Of a DNA stretch of 50,074 bases, positions 38,972 to 49,975 are shown one piece after another. Numbering within the stretch: the first letter of the stretch is position 1; every line of letters begins with the position of its first letter. The stretch comes from Chromera velia (Eukaryota; Sar; Chromeraceae), in contig JAHBMJ010005362.1 of assembly GCA_018398765.1 (NCBI GenBank), forward strand, positions 1-50,074, written 5' to 3'. A program made the position numbers and the translations under genes. The notes under the pieces were generated by a model that searched no databases, was not told the origin of the DNA, and saw only the letters and a program-made list of their open reading frames with translations.

Positions 38972-39595
38972 CCGGTCTCATCTTCTTCTTCCTCCTCCTC
39001 CTCTGCCGGGGTGAACGTGGGGGAGTCGGGAAAGGGATTTGGGGGGGAGGTTTAGGTGGGGGACAGAAGATAGTTTTGGTAGGCAGAGACCTCCCTCCTC
39101 CCTCTCTTCTCTCCTTCTCTCAGACAGCCGGTCAGACAGTCAGTCGTAGAAATTTCAAAGGGGTTAGGGCAGGCTTCAGGCAGGCAGACACACAAATAGT
39201 AATTGATAGACTTCCCCCCTCACCTCCTTGTTCTCACCCCCCTGCTGTGAAGGATGGATTCCTTTCTTGTGATGAGGTGGAGGCCCTCATACAAGTGACT
39301 GTGCATGAGCGACCCTTCACCCTGGTTAAGAGGGGGGGTGAGAAATTAGGGAATGTAAGGAACTTTTCGCCCTCTCTCCCTCCCCGATCTGAGAATTAAA
39401 AAAGAGCGCTTTCTTTCATACTTTGCTCCTTTTGCATCTGATGATGACTGCATCTTATATCTTCCTTCTTCCTGTAGTCAGGAGAGTGCAGGAGAGTGCC
39501 ACGGCCGGAGGGACAGGGGGCAAAGAAGAATGTATAACAGAAGGAAGAGGACCGTCATTGAATCTTCCGATCCACAGAAGCGCTCTTTTTCCCCC

Positions 39596-39760
39596 CGACC
39601 TCCTCCTCCTCCTCCTCCTTCCTCTCTCTCTTCTTCTCGCTTTTCTTCTTCTTCTTCTTCTTTATCTGCTTCTTCTTCTTCTTCTTCTTCTTCTTCTTCT
39701 TCTTCTTTTTCGTCTTCTTTTTCTCCTTCTTCTTCTTCTTCTGCTTTGTTCTTCTTTTCC
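39596..39760 (+). repeat. (TTC/TCT)n tract encoding poly-Ser
   Basis: Trinucleotide pyrimidine repeat that is in frame with ORF2 of LINE B as Ser-rich sequence. Shorter similar tracts follow at 39855-39975, 40220-40255 and 40360-40460. The Lys/Glu-rich minus-strand ORFs here are artefacts. Confidence 0.9.
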
Positions 39761-40942
39761 CCCTCCCCCGGCTCTGGTGTAGGCAAGAACAAGGGTGAAA
39801 ACGGACAAGGAGGGGTGGGGGGGGTGAGACCAGACCACCGAGAGTATCCCTCGTCTTCTTTCTCTTTCTCTTTTTCTCCATTTTCTTCTTCTTCTCCTTC
39901 CCTTTCCTCTTCTTCTTCTTATCCTTCTCCTCCCATTCCTTCCGCATCAGATTCTCCTTCTTCTACTTTTTTCCTTTCTTTCCCCCCCTCCAGTACTGGT
40001 GTGAGGGTATCCGCCTATGACAGGGCTGGGAGGGAGGGACGGGTAACGCCTGTGACACGGCAGCCCGGACCCTCCCCCCACCCGATTCGATTCGATTCTT
40101 TCTCAGGACCTTGCAGGTGTTGTGCCGGAGGGGAGGGGGGCCTCCGGGTCGGACCCTCCCCTCACCCAATTCGAACCGTCTCGATCGATCGACCGACTGA
40201 TTCTCTCCCCCGTGCGTTTTCTTCTTCTTCTCATTCTTCATCTTCCTCTCCTCTTCCTATTTATAAATCGATGAATGTCCCTCCTGTTCGCGTTTAAACA
40301 GAGGAGGGGTGCGTTGGGGGTGTCCGGGAGGGTGGGGGTATGGGTCGGGCTTTTTTTCCCTCTTCTTCTTCCTCTCCTCTTTTTTCTCCTCTTGATCTGT
40401 CTTTCCCTTCCCCACCCCTCCCGTCTTTTTCTTCTTCTTCTTCTCCTATTTTCTCATCATCTCTTCCCTCTCTCCCTTTGCCTCCTCTTCCCCCTCCTAC
40501 CCCAGAAACGCACGTGCAAGATACAGTTGAGCCTGAGTGTCGGGAAGCCCAGGTCATCTCCCCATGGGAGGTGCCTTTGCTTGCTGCTCCACCATCGTCC
40601 CCACGCTCTGCTTCTCCTGCCCCCCCCTCATGCCTTCACTACAGCTCTCCCATGGTTGGGGAAGCTGGGATCAGAGGGGCTCTCGGTGTTCCTGAGACCT
40701 CTCCCCGAGACATTCTTGAGAAATGCAGGAGAAATGCTGACAAAAAGATTGTTAGAAGACTCAGAGAGAGGGAGGGACTACGGAGAGGGCTTTGGGGGAG
40801 AAGAAAAAAAAACTGCTCTATATGTGGAGGCGCTCTGAGAGGAGGCAGATGCCCTGACTTCCTCTACAGTACCAAGGAGGAGGTGCAGGCAGAGGAGGAG
40901 GAGTCTTTCCCCTTGCCGGGGGAGGGCGGGGGGCTAATCACT

Positions 40943-41065
40943 CGTATCGTGAATGTGAGGGGGGGGAAGGGAAAGAGGAGGGAATATGAAGTAGTTAAGA
41001 CTGGGTGGGATAGAACGTTCTGGGTAGGGGCAGCTGCTGTTCCTCCCTTCCTTCGGACATCTTTT
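40943..41065 (+). other. Chromo-like module in LINE B ORF2
   Basis: Reads RIVNVRGGKGKRREYEVVKT followed by GWDRTFWVGAAAVPPFL. It aligns with the LINE C chromodomain (REYLVDWGG..TWEPAANL) at the same place relative to the endonuclease. Y-x-V and the second Trp position are kept, but TWEP has become FWVG and the VDW Trp is not in register. It is divergent, and the cage may not be functional. A TAG follows at 41066. Confidence 0.6.
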
Positions 41066-42814
41066 TAGGTTGAGAAAAGACGTAAGAGAGACAACCTTCC
41101 ACCTCCCTCGTCCCCCTCCCCCTCCACCCCCCCTCCTTCCCTTTCTCCTTCCGCTGACCTCTCTCCCTCTCCTTTTATTTCCCCATCTGCCCTTTCCCTT
41201 CCTTCCCTCCCTCCATCTCCCGATTTTGTTTCTGATGCTCCGTGTCCCTCGCCCTCTTCTCAATCAGTATGTAGCATGGCCTCTGGAGAATTGTATGAAT
41301 CTTTTGTTAATCATAGTGACAAGAAGAAAGGGAGGGGGGGCGGTTTTACCATAAGTGCGCTCAACATGGGACCCTTAGAAACGAAGTTGGGGGGCGGTTC
41401 TCTCGAGAGCTGGCTGTCAGGTGTAGATATCGCCATGATTCCCAAGACGTGCATGCCTACAGAAAAAGTTCGCACGGCCTTCCACTCGGGGGAGAATTTC
41501 TCCCATATAGAATAGAAAAGAAGAAAAATGGGGGTTCACTCTAGAGCTGCCAAACGGGATGTACGAACAAGGGGTATGTGCATCCTTGTCAGGAATTCGT
41601 TAATTCCTGTTCTCCATCCGACCTGGGAACTAGTGGGGCCCGACCTGGTCAAACTGATGGTCAAGGTGTAAGAGAAGAAAAGGGGGGGGGGGGGGAAAGA
41701 TAGTTCACGTACCCGAACGCTGCACGTCTTTGGTGTGTATCTTCTGCATGCCAATTCGGACCATAAAGGTTCTAGAGAACGGGTAAATAAAGAGAAGGAA
41801 GAATTGTTGGAGGCATTATACACTGTCCCTTGTCAGATCTGCGAATAGTGATGGGGGACCTGAATGCACACCTGGCTAGTGAGTGCCCAAAAGGGGTCAC
41901 GTGGGAAAGGGAAATAGATACTGAAACCGGGACGGGGCATGAAGGGAATAAGAATGCAGATGGACACTCACTGGAATTCACGCGTAAGTCTCTATGTTCA
42001 AATCTTGACGAAGCAAGTCGTTGGATCCTTCACTCGCTTTGCGAGAAGTCCAATTTCCTGCCAGCCGCCGGTTTGTACCTAAAGGATGAAAGAAGGGAGG
42101 TGGAGGTCAGACTGACCGGGGCATGGACCTTTAAGAGTGGGAAGTCTAAGTCGGTAATTGACATTCCTTTGATTGACCCTCTGCTTCTTTGTTATCTCTC
42201 TTCTTACGTGGTCGAGTCACGTTCAGAGGTTGCAAAGCAGCATGCGGCTGTCTCCCTTTCTCTTGACTTCTCTTCTCCTCCCTCTTTGTCTATGTATGAA
42301 TGTATTTCTGACTCATCCCTCTCCCGGCCTCTCTCTTATCTGAGTGAAGTAGGCAGATGTACCCCCTGTTTGCGACGATGAGTTGATGGGGGTGGCCCTC
42401 TCTCTGAAAGCGTTCATAGAGAATGGGGGGCTAGACTTATGGGATGAGGGTTTACATCAAGCGCAGGAGTGGGGAGACGTTGTTCCTCACTTCTTCGATC
42501 CCCCAAAACCTCTGCCCGAGCCGCCCCCATCAGATGCAGTGTCTTTCTCTCTGACAGAGCAGTTACGACAGATTTCTGACTCCTGGCAGACATGCCTAGC
42601 CAGTGGGAATTCCGAAGGGGTAGGGATGGGAAGCAGAAAGGAAAACAAGAAAGAAAGAAAGGACATAAGTCAATGGGAGTCGTCCCGGTCAGACTGGTGC
42701 GATGAGGAATGTTCGGCTAAATAAAGGGAGGTAAGAGAGGCCGAGAGAGAATGAAAGGACCTGAGAGGAATATGGGGGGCAGATGAAGGTGACCGGGGAG
42801 GTCCTACCCAGAGT

Positions 42815-45109
42815 GTGAAGCGAAAGCTTGAGTCCCTTCACAAAACAAGGAAGAGACTGTTTGCTCGTAAAGAAACTGAACACGCTAACAGACAAGCAGA
42901 GAGGTTAGCAAGGGAGGCTGCGACCGACCCCTCGGCAATTTGGAGGTGGAAGAAGGAAACGAGCAGTGCGAGAGGTGGGGGAGACAGACCGACCCCCGCG
43001 GCTTTTACCAATTTCTGGGCCTCTGTATTTGAGGGTGAAGGGCTCCCTCCTCCTCCAGTTGCTTCCCCTGCTTTCTCTCTCTCTTCCCCCCCTCCTCTCC
43101 CAGCCTTCTCTTATAAAAGGATTATCGGTGCACTCCGATCGATCGATACGAGTAAGGCTGATGGAATTGGGGGCGTTTCCCCCAGGCATCTTGACCTTTG
43201 TTTCAGCTCCTCTCCCCTTTCTCGTTTCCTTCTTTTTGTCCTCTTTAATTTATTTTATCGTTATTCCTATTGGCCGTCTCTGTGGAATTTGATCCGTGTA
43301 GTTCCTGTTCCGAAAGGCCTCCCCTCTCCTGACTGCTCGGAATGGAGACCTATCCATATTGTGTGTTTGCTTGCAAAACTGTTTGCCCTCTTGACGGACG
43401 AGAGATTGAGGGAACAGACCTCATTAGACAACCACCAGCTGGGGTTCAGGAAGGGGGTTGGGACCAGGGAGGCCATTGTGGCGCTGGCGGGACTCGTAGC
43501 GAGCTCCAAAGCCCGGAAACTCCCCCTTCTGGCTGCGTTCATTAACTTTTCTAAGGCGTTTGATAAGGTTCCTCGAGGTCTGTTGCTGAGACGGCTTCGG
43601 GAGGAGGGTGTGTCGGAATATGATGTTTTAATGGTGCATGCTATATACTTTGATGTCTGGGCGAGGGTCGATGGTGCTGATGGGGAGATACAGGAAGGGG
43701 CGGGGGTGAAACAGGGTGACTCTCTCTCTCCCCTGCTCTTCCTTCTGTTCATTAATAATCTGCACCGCCACATCCGCCTCTCAGCTCACCGAGAGGATGA
43801 GCTCGGGGGGGAAGAGTCAGAGAAGGATGGAACAGTGTCTGACGAGAGGTCTATAGAAAGCAGAGCACGTGACTACCCTTGGGCAGGCAGATTGAGAGGG
43901 GTTAGCATTGGGAAGGGGAATAAGAAGACCGAAGTAGCGGTGAAGAAGAAAAAAGGGAAAGTCAGGGTCAGTCAGGACGATACGATCTATGTTGGGCCGG
44001 AGCCTATCAAAAGCCTTGGTTATGCTGACGACCTTGTTCTGTTTGGTCATTCTTTGCATGAGCTTCAAGCGAGAATAGATAAATTGGCGGAATATTGTCG
44101 GATGTGGGGCTTCACGGTCAATTTGAAAAAGATAAAAGTAATGAGGCTTTCCTGCAGCAAGGAGAATATTAGTCAGCCAATCTTTTTTGAAGGGAAGGAA
44201 GTCGAGAGAACGGGCCAGTATAAATATTTAGGCTGCACCTTTTTTGAAGGCGGATCTCTCCGTTCCTCTGTGAGACATCGCCTAGGGGTGGCAGAGAGGG
44301 CACTCGGGGGGGTCATTAGGCTCTGTGTTTCTCTTGGTCGTCTCTCCTCGACTTCGAAAATTATGCTCTTTCGGGGCCTGTGGTTTCCTGTGGCCCTTTA
44401 CGGGCTAGAAACGTTTTTCCTCAGTCAGGCAGACATGAAAGCGTTGGATGATTTGCAACTACGTTTTATTAGATGGGTTTTCGGCCTTCCTCACAATTCG
44501 TTTCGTGTCCCCTCCCTCTTCATCTCCGGCCTTTGCCCAATACGGGCTATCTTGACTGAAAGAGTAGGGGGTTTTTTACGTAGCCTCTCCTTAACATCCT
44601 ACTGTGTGCCCGCTGGCTTTTTAGATCTCTGCAAAGACGGCCTTTATGGCGATTGGTGGAGGTCCGTCAAGCTGTTGGTGGGACCTTTCACTCCTGAACT
44701 CTTCTCTGTCGAGGGGGTGCCTTCGGGCCTGGGAGAGAAAGCTGCATTAAAAAGAAAGCTCGCAGTAGAAGGGAGAGGTAGGGAAGCACAAGAATGGTTG
44801 GACAACTGGTTTGTAGCTACTTCCCGTTCTTTGCAAAAAGAGGGCCGGCAGGGCAGGGGAGGGCAGGCAGGACGGGGGGGGGTTTTCCCTAACGGAGTGA
44901 GGCCTTCGGTCTTCCAAGTCGAAAATCCGTCTAGACAGCGCTTGGCCCATCTTATCATAGGAGGATGGACCGGCTCAAGCGGGCGGCGTGTTCCTATGGT
45001 TCGACCTCTCCCTAGGAGGCTGCTCTGTTCGAAGGCCAACGTCAGGCCGATTACCCATGCACTGTTAGNNNNNNGGGGGGGGGGGGGGGAGTTCCAAACG
45101 GGGAGGTAG
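42815..45109 (+). CDS. LINE B reverse transcriptase frame, catalytic Asp replaced
   Basis: 764 codons open, including the N run. Thumb/finger motifs: NHQLGFRKGVGTREAI, motif A AAFINFSKAFDKVPRG (about 43530-43580), motif B AGVKQGDSLSPLLF, motif C YADD at 44021-44032, GFTVNLKKIKVMRLS. Motif A normally has DFSKAFD; here the first Asp is Asn (codon AAC), so the polymerase should be inactive although the frame is intact. Copies A and C keep Asp. A charged insertion of roughly 90 residues lies between motifs B and C. It would have performed target-primed reverse transcription in the nucleus. Confidence 0.85.
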   Translation: MKRKLESLHKTRKRLFARKETEHANRQAERLAREAATDPSAIWRWKKETSSARGGGDRPTPAAFTNFWASVFEGEGLPPPPVASPAFSLSSPPPLPAFSYKRIIGALRSIDTSKADGIGGVSPRHLDLCFSSSPLSRFLLFVLFNLFYRYSYWPSLWNLIRVVPVPKGLPSPDCSEWRPIHIVCLLAKLFALLTDERLREQTSLDNHQLGFRKGVGTREAIVALAGLVASSKARKLPLLAAFINFSKAFDKVPRGLLLRRLREEGVSEYDVLMVHAIYFDVWARVDGADGEIQEGAGVKQGDSLSPLLFLLFINNLHRHIRLSAHREDELGGEESEKDGTVSDERSIESRARDYPWAGRLRGVSIGKGNKKTEVAVKKKKGKVRVSQDDTIYVGPEPIKSLGYADDLVLFGHSLHELQARIDKLAEYCRMWGFTVNLKKIKVMRLSCSKENISQPIFFEGKEVERTGQYKYLGCTFFEGGSLRSSVRHRLGVAERALGGVIRLCVSLGRLSSTSKIMLFRGLWFPVALYGLETFFLSQADMKALDDLQLRFIRWVFGLPHNSFRVPSLFISGLCPIRAILTERVGGFLRSLSLTSYCVPAGFLDLCKDGLYGDWWRSVKLLVGPFTPELFSVEGVPSGLGEKAALKRKLAVEGRGREAQEWLDNWFVATSRSLQKEGRQGRGGQAGRGGVFPNGVRPSVFQVENPSRQRLAHLIIGGWTGSSGRRVPMVRPLPRRLLCSKANVRPITHALLXXXGGGGEFQTGR
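45069..45090. other. Assembly gap with G homopolymer
   Basis: Six N followed by about 15 G. Copy A has a shorter G run at the same place (about 13180-13189). The gap is most likely a sequencing failure at poly-G, so the frameshift of ORF2 here may be artificial. Confidence 0.9.
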
Positions 45110-45427
45110 AGACGGTCTGCGAGCACTGCCCCCTCGATTTACATGGGCGTGGCCATCTGAATGATGTTGTCCATAAGTTGACTGAATGCAAAGGGACCGA
45201 AGGAGAGGGGACACATGAATAGGCTTTTGGATGAAGCAAGAGACGCTCGCTCTAAGTTGGACTTGATTGTGTGGGCACAACAAATGGCTAAGCAGCAGTT
45301 GGATTGGAGTGTGAGCGAAAATGAGAAGAAAGTGAGGGAGATCTTCACACTTCTCCTCGAAAAGCACCCTGTTGCAGGCGTACAGGCGATCTCCGATTGC
45401 CTTTGTAAGTAGCTGTGTGTGTTCCCT

Positions 45428-45469
45428 CAGTCTGTCCTTCTTTCTCTTTTCTTCCTTTCTTTCTTTTTT

Positions 45470-45506
<37 letters not shown>

Positions 45507-45514
45507 TTTTTTCC

Positions 45515-45548
<34 letters not shown>

Positions 45549-45590
45549 CTCTTTCTTTCTTTCTTCCTTTCCCCTCACTTCCTCTCACTC
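45428..45590. repeat. (TTTC)n microsatellite at LINE B 3' end
   Basis: TTTC/TTTCT units directly after the ORF2 end, consistent with a simple-repeat tail or later expansion. 45591-45745 is unique DNA with a (GATT)4 tract near 45676-45693. Confidence 0.9.
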
Positions 45591-45745
45591 TTTCCCCGTC
45601 GTTGTTCATTCTTGACGACCGTACTTGTTTTTTAGGGGAGTATTTCATTATGTCTGTCCGAGTGTGTTTCATCCGATTGATTGATTGATTGATTGAGGAA
45701 CAAACAAGGGTGGAACGGAATCAATCGGGGGGTGAGCGAAAAGCA

Positions 45746-46380
45746 TATGGGGGGGAAACGTGAGACAGACGACCCCATGAGGCCCAGGCTGCGGGGCTCG
45801 GATGAAACCCTTCGCGTGAGCACGGGAGGCGGTGGGAGGTGACGGGCTCGAGCCTGCACGGGTACAGGGGGGCGCGCGGGGCGCTCGTGCTCGTACGGTT
45901 CACAAGCAGGTCTGCGAGCGGGATGCAATGCCATGCTATGTGTGGCATCTCCGTTCTTCTCCCTTTTTCTCCCCTTTTTGAACTTCTTTGTCATACTTAC
46001 TACTCGCAATTTCACTCCCCTGGAAAACAAGTCGTGCCTCAGGGATGAACCGACTGAACTGACTGAACTGACCGAACTGCAGGAACTGAACGGAGAGAGA
46101 AAGCTTTGCTCGTACGTCTTCGACAGAAAAGATAAGGGATCAAAGGAGATTGGGAGTTCTGATCTTTTTCTCTCTCTGTCTCCTCCCGTTCCGCCTTGGG
46201 TGATTTTCTTTAGAGGTCATCTGACAGACCTCTAACTGATACGAAATAATAGAAGGAATCTCACTGCCCCGTGACCCTTGGGGGAAAAAAGGATACAGAA
46301 ACACAGGAGTCTGTCTCCGTCCTTTCTGTTCCCCCTGAGATATTTGTTTTTTCCCTTTCCTTCTCGTTTCCCCCTCCGCT
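45746..46380 (+). repeat. ~620-bp direct repeat, right copy
   Basis: Direct copy of 35508-36135. Followed by unrelated sequence (CAGGCGTGCCAGTGC..) up to the 100-bp dispersed repeat at 46574. Confidence 0.9.
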
Positions 46381-46573
46381 CAGGCGTGCCAGTGCTGTTC
46401 TGGCGCTTTGATCGGTCATGGGAACCCTCTTACAGGCGAAATGCAGGCAGTCCTCAATCGTCTTAAGGGTGGGATAGAGAGCGTGTTGTAACTCAGCCTG
46501 TAAGAAAACTACTAGATGAAGCAAAAGCCTGTTTGCTGAGAGGTGGAGTCCCACCCCTGTCAGGCTCCCATCG

Positions 46574-46691
46574 ATTTAATTTACCCCAGTGGGGCCTAAG
46601 TCGAAAGTTTAACTCTATGTATGACGCTCTAGGTTGGCCAGAGTCTATACGGCTCTCCGGCTTTAACCCCATACATCATCATCATCATTCT
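46574..46691 (+). repeat. Dispersed ~100-bp repeat with (ATC)n tail
   Basis: Second copy of 15518-15617 (CCCCAGTGGGGCCTAA.. TTTAACCCCATACATC), ending CATCATCATCATCATT. The trinucleotide tail is what some LINE/SINE 3' ends look like. Confidence 0.75.
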
Positions 46692-48780
46692 TAGCCTCCC
46701 TTGACGGTGATTTTCCACTGCGGCTTCAAGGCACTTTTCACTTTCGTTTTTGGGAGAAACATTCGACTCTCCATAATTTTATATTTGTAACTGAGAGGAT
46801 GTGCATGCAGTGATCAAGACGTACTCCAAGCCGAAGTACAGGTTCCAGCATACGACTTGAGAGCAGATCGACGCCATCAGAGACCGTCAATTGATTGGGG
46901 TGAACTCTGCATGCTCGAGGCCATAGATCATTCTCTTCTATTACGACCTTCTATCCATGCTTTTCCAATCTATATCTATGCTTCTCAGTCATAGATCTCC
47001 TTCCTGGATGACAAAGGGCTGTCAAATTTATTTGTGGTTTACGACGATCCTTTACATATCTCAATTTTTCCTCTCCCAGTATTCATAATATGCCTAGTAA
47101 TATGCTCATAGATCAGCTAAAAACTATATGGAGATCGAGGGTTGTGATCGGATGCTCTCAATCTTATGTTGTCTCTTTGTTTTGGTAGGAATGGTACAGA
47201 TCTTTTGGGGAGAGGATCTATCTTTTGCTTTCTTCAGTGAAGTTAATCTTTCCAGCGGGTTGCCTCAATGCAATGAGTATAGACTTTTGTGTTCACCCAT
47301 CAATTTAAAAATTGCCTCTTCATTTTCATGCATTATTGAATATCGTACAGACTTCGTATGCACTCCTAGTCTAACGTCACCTGTCTCTTGTGCCTTCATT
47401 ATGGTGTCTCCGGCTCATTCAAGGATTTCATTCAATTAGTTTGCATTCAAATTTGTTCTGTTCCCCTTTCCCCTTCTATGCAGGCAATGCTCTCCCCCTT
47501 ACTATAGAGAAGACTCAATTCTCTATCATTACGAAGAACCCAAGAGAGTTCAATACGATGAAGGGGAGAGAGGAAGGGGAGGGGCCGGCACTCTTTTTCT
47601 GACTAACCGGGAAGCCCTTCCCTGCAGAGGAAGGGAAAGATGTACTGATTTTTAGGAGCGAGACTGTCGGACAGAAATAGAAGTCTGTCACTATATGGTT
47701 GTATCAGGAATACGACCTCTTGTTCTGGAGAGAGACAGTGAGAGAACAAGTAGGCGCCCCTTTGAAACGCTGTATTCTGAAAGATACCACGGGAGTGCGA
47801 GCTTTTTGCCATCTTCTTCGCCCGATATACTCTTCCAGGCTTTCACCATCTTTTAAGTACCCCTCCCACTTTTTGTGTACGCCTTTTCACGTCTGAGAAG
47901 ACTTCAGCGCCACAGAAATTATCTGCTGGGTATTTTTGAAGCATGTCTCTTCGTAAAACGAGCAGGCCTCTAGGACCCAGCAGACATCATTTGATCGCAT
48001 TTTGCCGTCAGCTAGAGCTTTAGAAATGGAGAACTGCAGCTATGCAGACACCCTCCCAGCGGAGGAAGGTAGGTCCTACTTGTGGCATATTCTTTGATTG
48101 TCTTTTCCCTTTCCTTATTCCCTCTCACGTTTTTTTCTGTGCTGCTATAGTATTACCTTATGGTGTTCCTCTTTCCCTCATAATTTTCTCAGTCCTGGAA
48201 ACAGATAGCCGATCTCTTCTTGTTCTTAGCTTTCCTCTGACAGAATTCTTTTTTACTTCTACATCAGCTAATGTGTGATGATACACCTTCTTCTCCTTTC
48301 CGTCTCCTTTTCTTTCCATGCAGGCGTTTCCAGACGAGCCGAAATGTTTCCCCTCCTGCTGCCAGCTTTGACTCATTTCTCTGACTATCTACTGACATCT
48401 TTGGATGCCTGCCTTCCTGCTATTCACAGGCTAAAACCCCCCAGGGATTTCCAGCGAGATCCTCATCTGCTGCGGGACTCAGTCCCGCAAAGTCACCTAC
48501 AAAGAGTATATCACAGAACTGAGCCGGTGGGTGGGTGGGACAGCTAGTCACTCACCGCATGCAAGTCTTTTTGATGACTCAGCTCCAACGGAGGGCTGTC
48601 CATGCATGCAGCAGCAGCTTTATGGGGCCCGGCAGCTAGTCAGACAGAAACCAACGCACACTTTTGCCCAGCACGCTCCATTGAGAGGTTTTGACGTCGA
48701 TCCATGTCTGATTCAATGCCTACTGCGAAAGCCGACCAAACTGCGGGGTGTATGGTGTTGATTTTGGAATGTCTCCATGG
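46692..48780 (+). pseudogene. Exon-like segments, possible decayed gene
   Basis: After TTCTATGCAG at 47483 a frame reads PYYREDSILYHYEEPKRVQY.. and GAGTLFLTNRE. A neighbouring frame continues FPAEEGKDVLIFRSETVG, (TAG), QEYDLLFWRETVREQVGAPL, KRCILKDTTGVRAFC. Farther on, an ATG at about 48027 (MENCSYADTLPAEE) meets a GTAGGT donor. A segment after TTCCATGCAG at about 48323 reads AEMFPLLLPALTHFSDYLLT.., DFQRDPHLLRDSVPQ to a TAG at 48545. Frameshifts and stops suggest a relic or an incomplete model. GTLFLTNRE faintly recalls PH/GRAM-type strands, but I do not assign a family. Confidence 0.3.
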
Positions 48781-49480
48781 TTGAACTCAGGAATGTTCGC
48801 TTCATCCATTACTGGTGCAGAAGGAAGGAGTGGGAAAGACTTTAACCACCGCGAGCCTGGAAGCACACCCTCAATCCGGAAGTGAGTGAGTACATATTAT
48901 TGATAGCATGCAGCGTCAAGCAAACCATTTAATTTTCTCTCTCTCTTCATGCACTCGCTTCTTCATTTTTTGACTTTCTTGGTTTTCGAAACCGCGGGAT
49001 TTCGATTTTATTAAGTTTTGCCCCCTTTGTTCGCTGCGTCGTTGTGCCGTTTAAGATTACCATGCAGTGATGCTCGACACTGTGTCCCTTTTTTGCATGA
49101 CTATACATTCTATTCATCTTGATGCGGGCGTCTTCTTTGCCCAATCCCTTCTCAATGCTTTATTTTATTCTAAATTCGTTGAATATTGGACAAATGACTC
49201 AATTTTTCTTCATGCATGATTTCGAGCTTCAACGGTCCATGCAACGGATCGAAGCGTGTGATATAAATATGCTAATAAGACAGAATGCATGCATAAGAAG
49301 AACGAAGTTCTTGGAAATAGCATTCACAGTGTCATGTCGGCTTTTCGACTGTTCATTCCCTTGTTGACATTTGAAAATTCATCGATCGAAGACTTACGCA
49401 ATCGATCGATCGATCGAGGAGTTGCGACTGCATCCACAACTCATACAGTCTTTTTTGGCTGATTTTCTGACTGCTTTTCT
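48781..49480. other. Intergenic, no supported feature
   Basis: Short ORFs of 65-82 codons on both strands without protein-like features. Contains CATCGATCG/CGATCGATCGATCG palindromic words at 49380-49425. Confidence 0.5.
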
Positions 49481-49499
49481 TACTTGCTAATTAATTCAA

Positions 49500-49704
49500 G
49501 TCTTGTTGTTAGCTTTCCTTTTTTTTCTTTCTTCCTTCCTTCCTTCCTTTTCTTTCCTTTTTCCTTCCTTTCTTTTCTTTTCTTCTTCCTTCCTTCCTTT
49601 TTTTTCCTTCTTCCTTCCTTTCTCTCTCTCTCTCTCCGATACATTCTCTCTCTTTTTGTGTGCTTTCTTTCTTTCTTTCTGTCTTTCTTCCTTTTTTTTT
49701 CCCA
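49500..49704. repeat. Pyrimidine (TTCC/TTTC)n tract
   Basis: CTTCC and CTTTC units. ORFs on both strands (Phe/Ser-rich or Lys/Glu-rich) are artefacts. Confidence 0.95.
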
Positions 49705-49782
49705 CCTGCAGTCGGAGGAGCAGCAGGACGCCCCGAGGTCTGACACGTACAAGGACTATAAGAAAGTCTATAGCACGTAACC

Positions 49783-49783
49783 A

Positions 49784-49828
<45 letters not shown>

Positions 49829-49975
49829 ATACACCAAACGCACAGACAAGAACAGGTGAACAGAGACACATGCAAGAACAGGCAGACAGAATACACAGAC
49901 AAGAACAGACAAACAGAGATACATGTAAGAACAGACAGACGGAATACACAGACAAGAACAGACAAACAGAGACAA
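49783..49975. repeat. (CA)n and 53-bp tandem repeat
   Basis: (CA)n at about 49789-49820. Then two and a half units of about 53 bp beginning ACAAGAACAG (near 49847, 49900 and 49953) with AGACAGA and ATACACAG words. The last ~100 bp of the window show nothing further. Confidence 0.85.

Larger units (their letters stand above)
38972..45412 (+). pseudogene. LINE B ORF2: Ser-rich - zinc - chromo-like - endonuclease - RT - CCHC
   Basis: Pieces in order: VKDGFLSCDEVEALIQVTVH.. (to about 39350); then a single frame 39359-41515 with LPDLRIKKERFLSYFAPFAS, poly-Ser (39596-39760 and later), a Cys cluster (CSICGGALRGGRC, about 40815-40855), the chromo-like module (40943-41065) and the endonuclease start (FTISALNMG). 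Stops in that frame: 40295 TAA, 41066 TAG, 41513 TAG. The endonuclease continues (GMCILVRN, LHVFGVYLLHANSDHKGSRE), shifts frame near 41828, then reads IVMGDLNAHLASECPKG. After another shift near 42381 and two stops (42722, about 42752), the RT frame 42815-45109 is open. The CCHC tail (CEHCPLDLHG..VVHKLTEC) and final ISDCLCK-stop (45412) follow another frameshift. Confidence 0.85.

Noticed and set aside
39478-39947. Lys/Glu-rich minus-strand ORFs
   Set aside because: Antisense of the TTC repeat that encodes poly-Ser in LINE B ORF2.
45427-45672. Lys/Arg-rich minus-strand ORF after LINE B
   Set aside because: Antisense of the (TTTC)n tract.
49484-49955. Several ORFs of 90-148 codons at the window end
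   Set aside because: Translations of pyrimidine and CA repeats on both strands.
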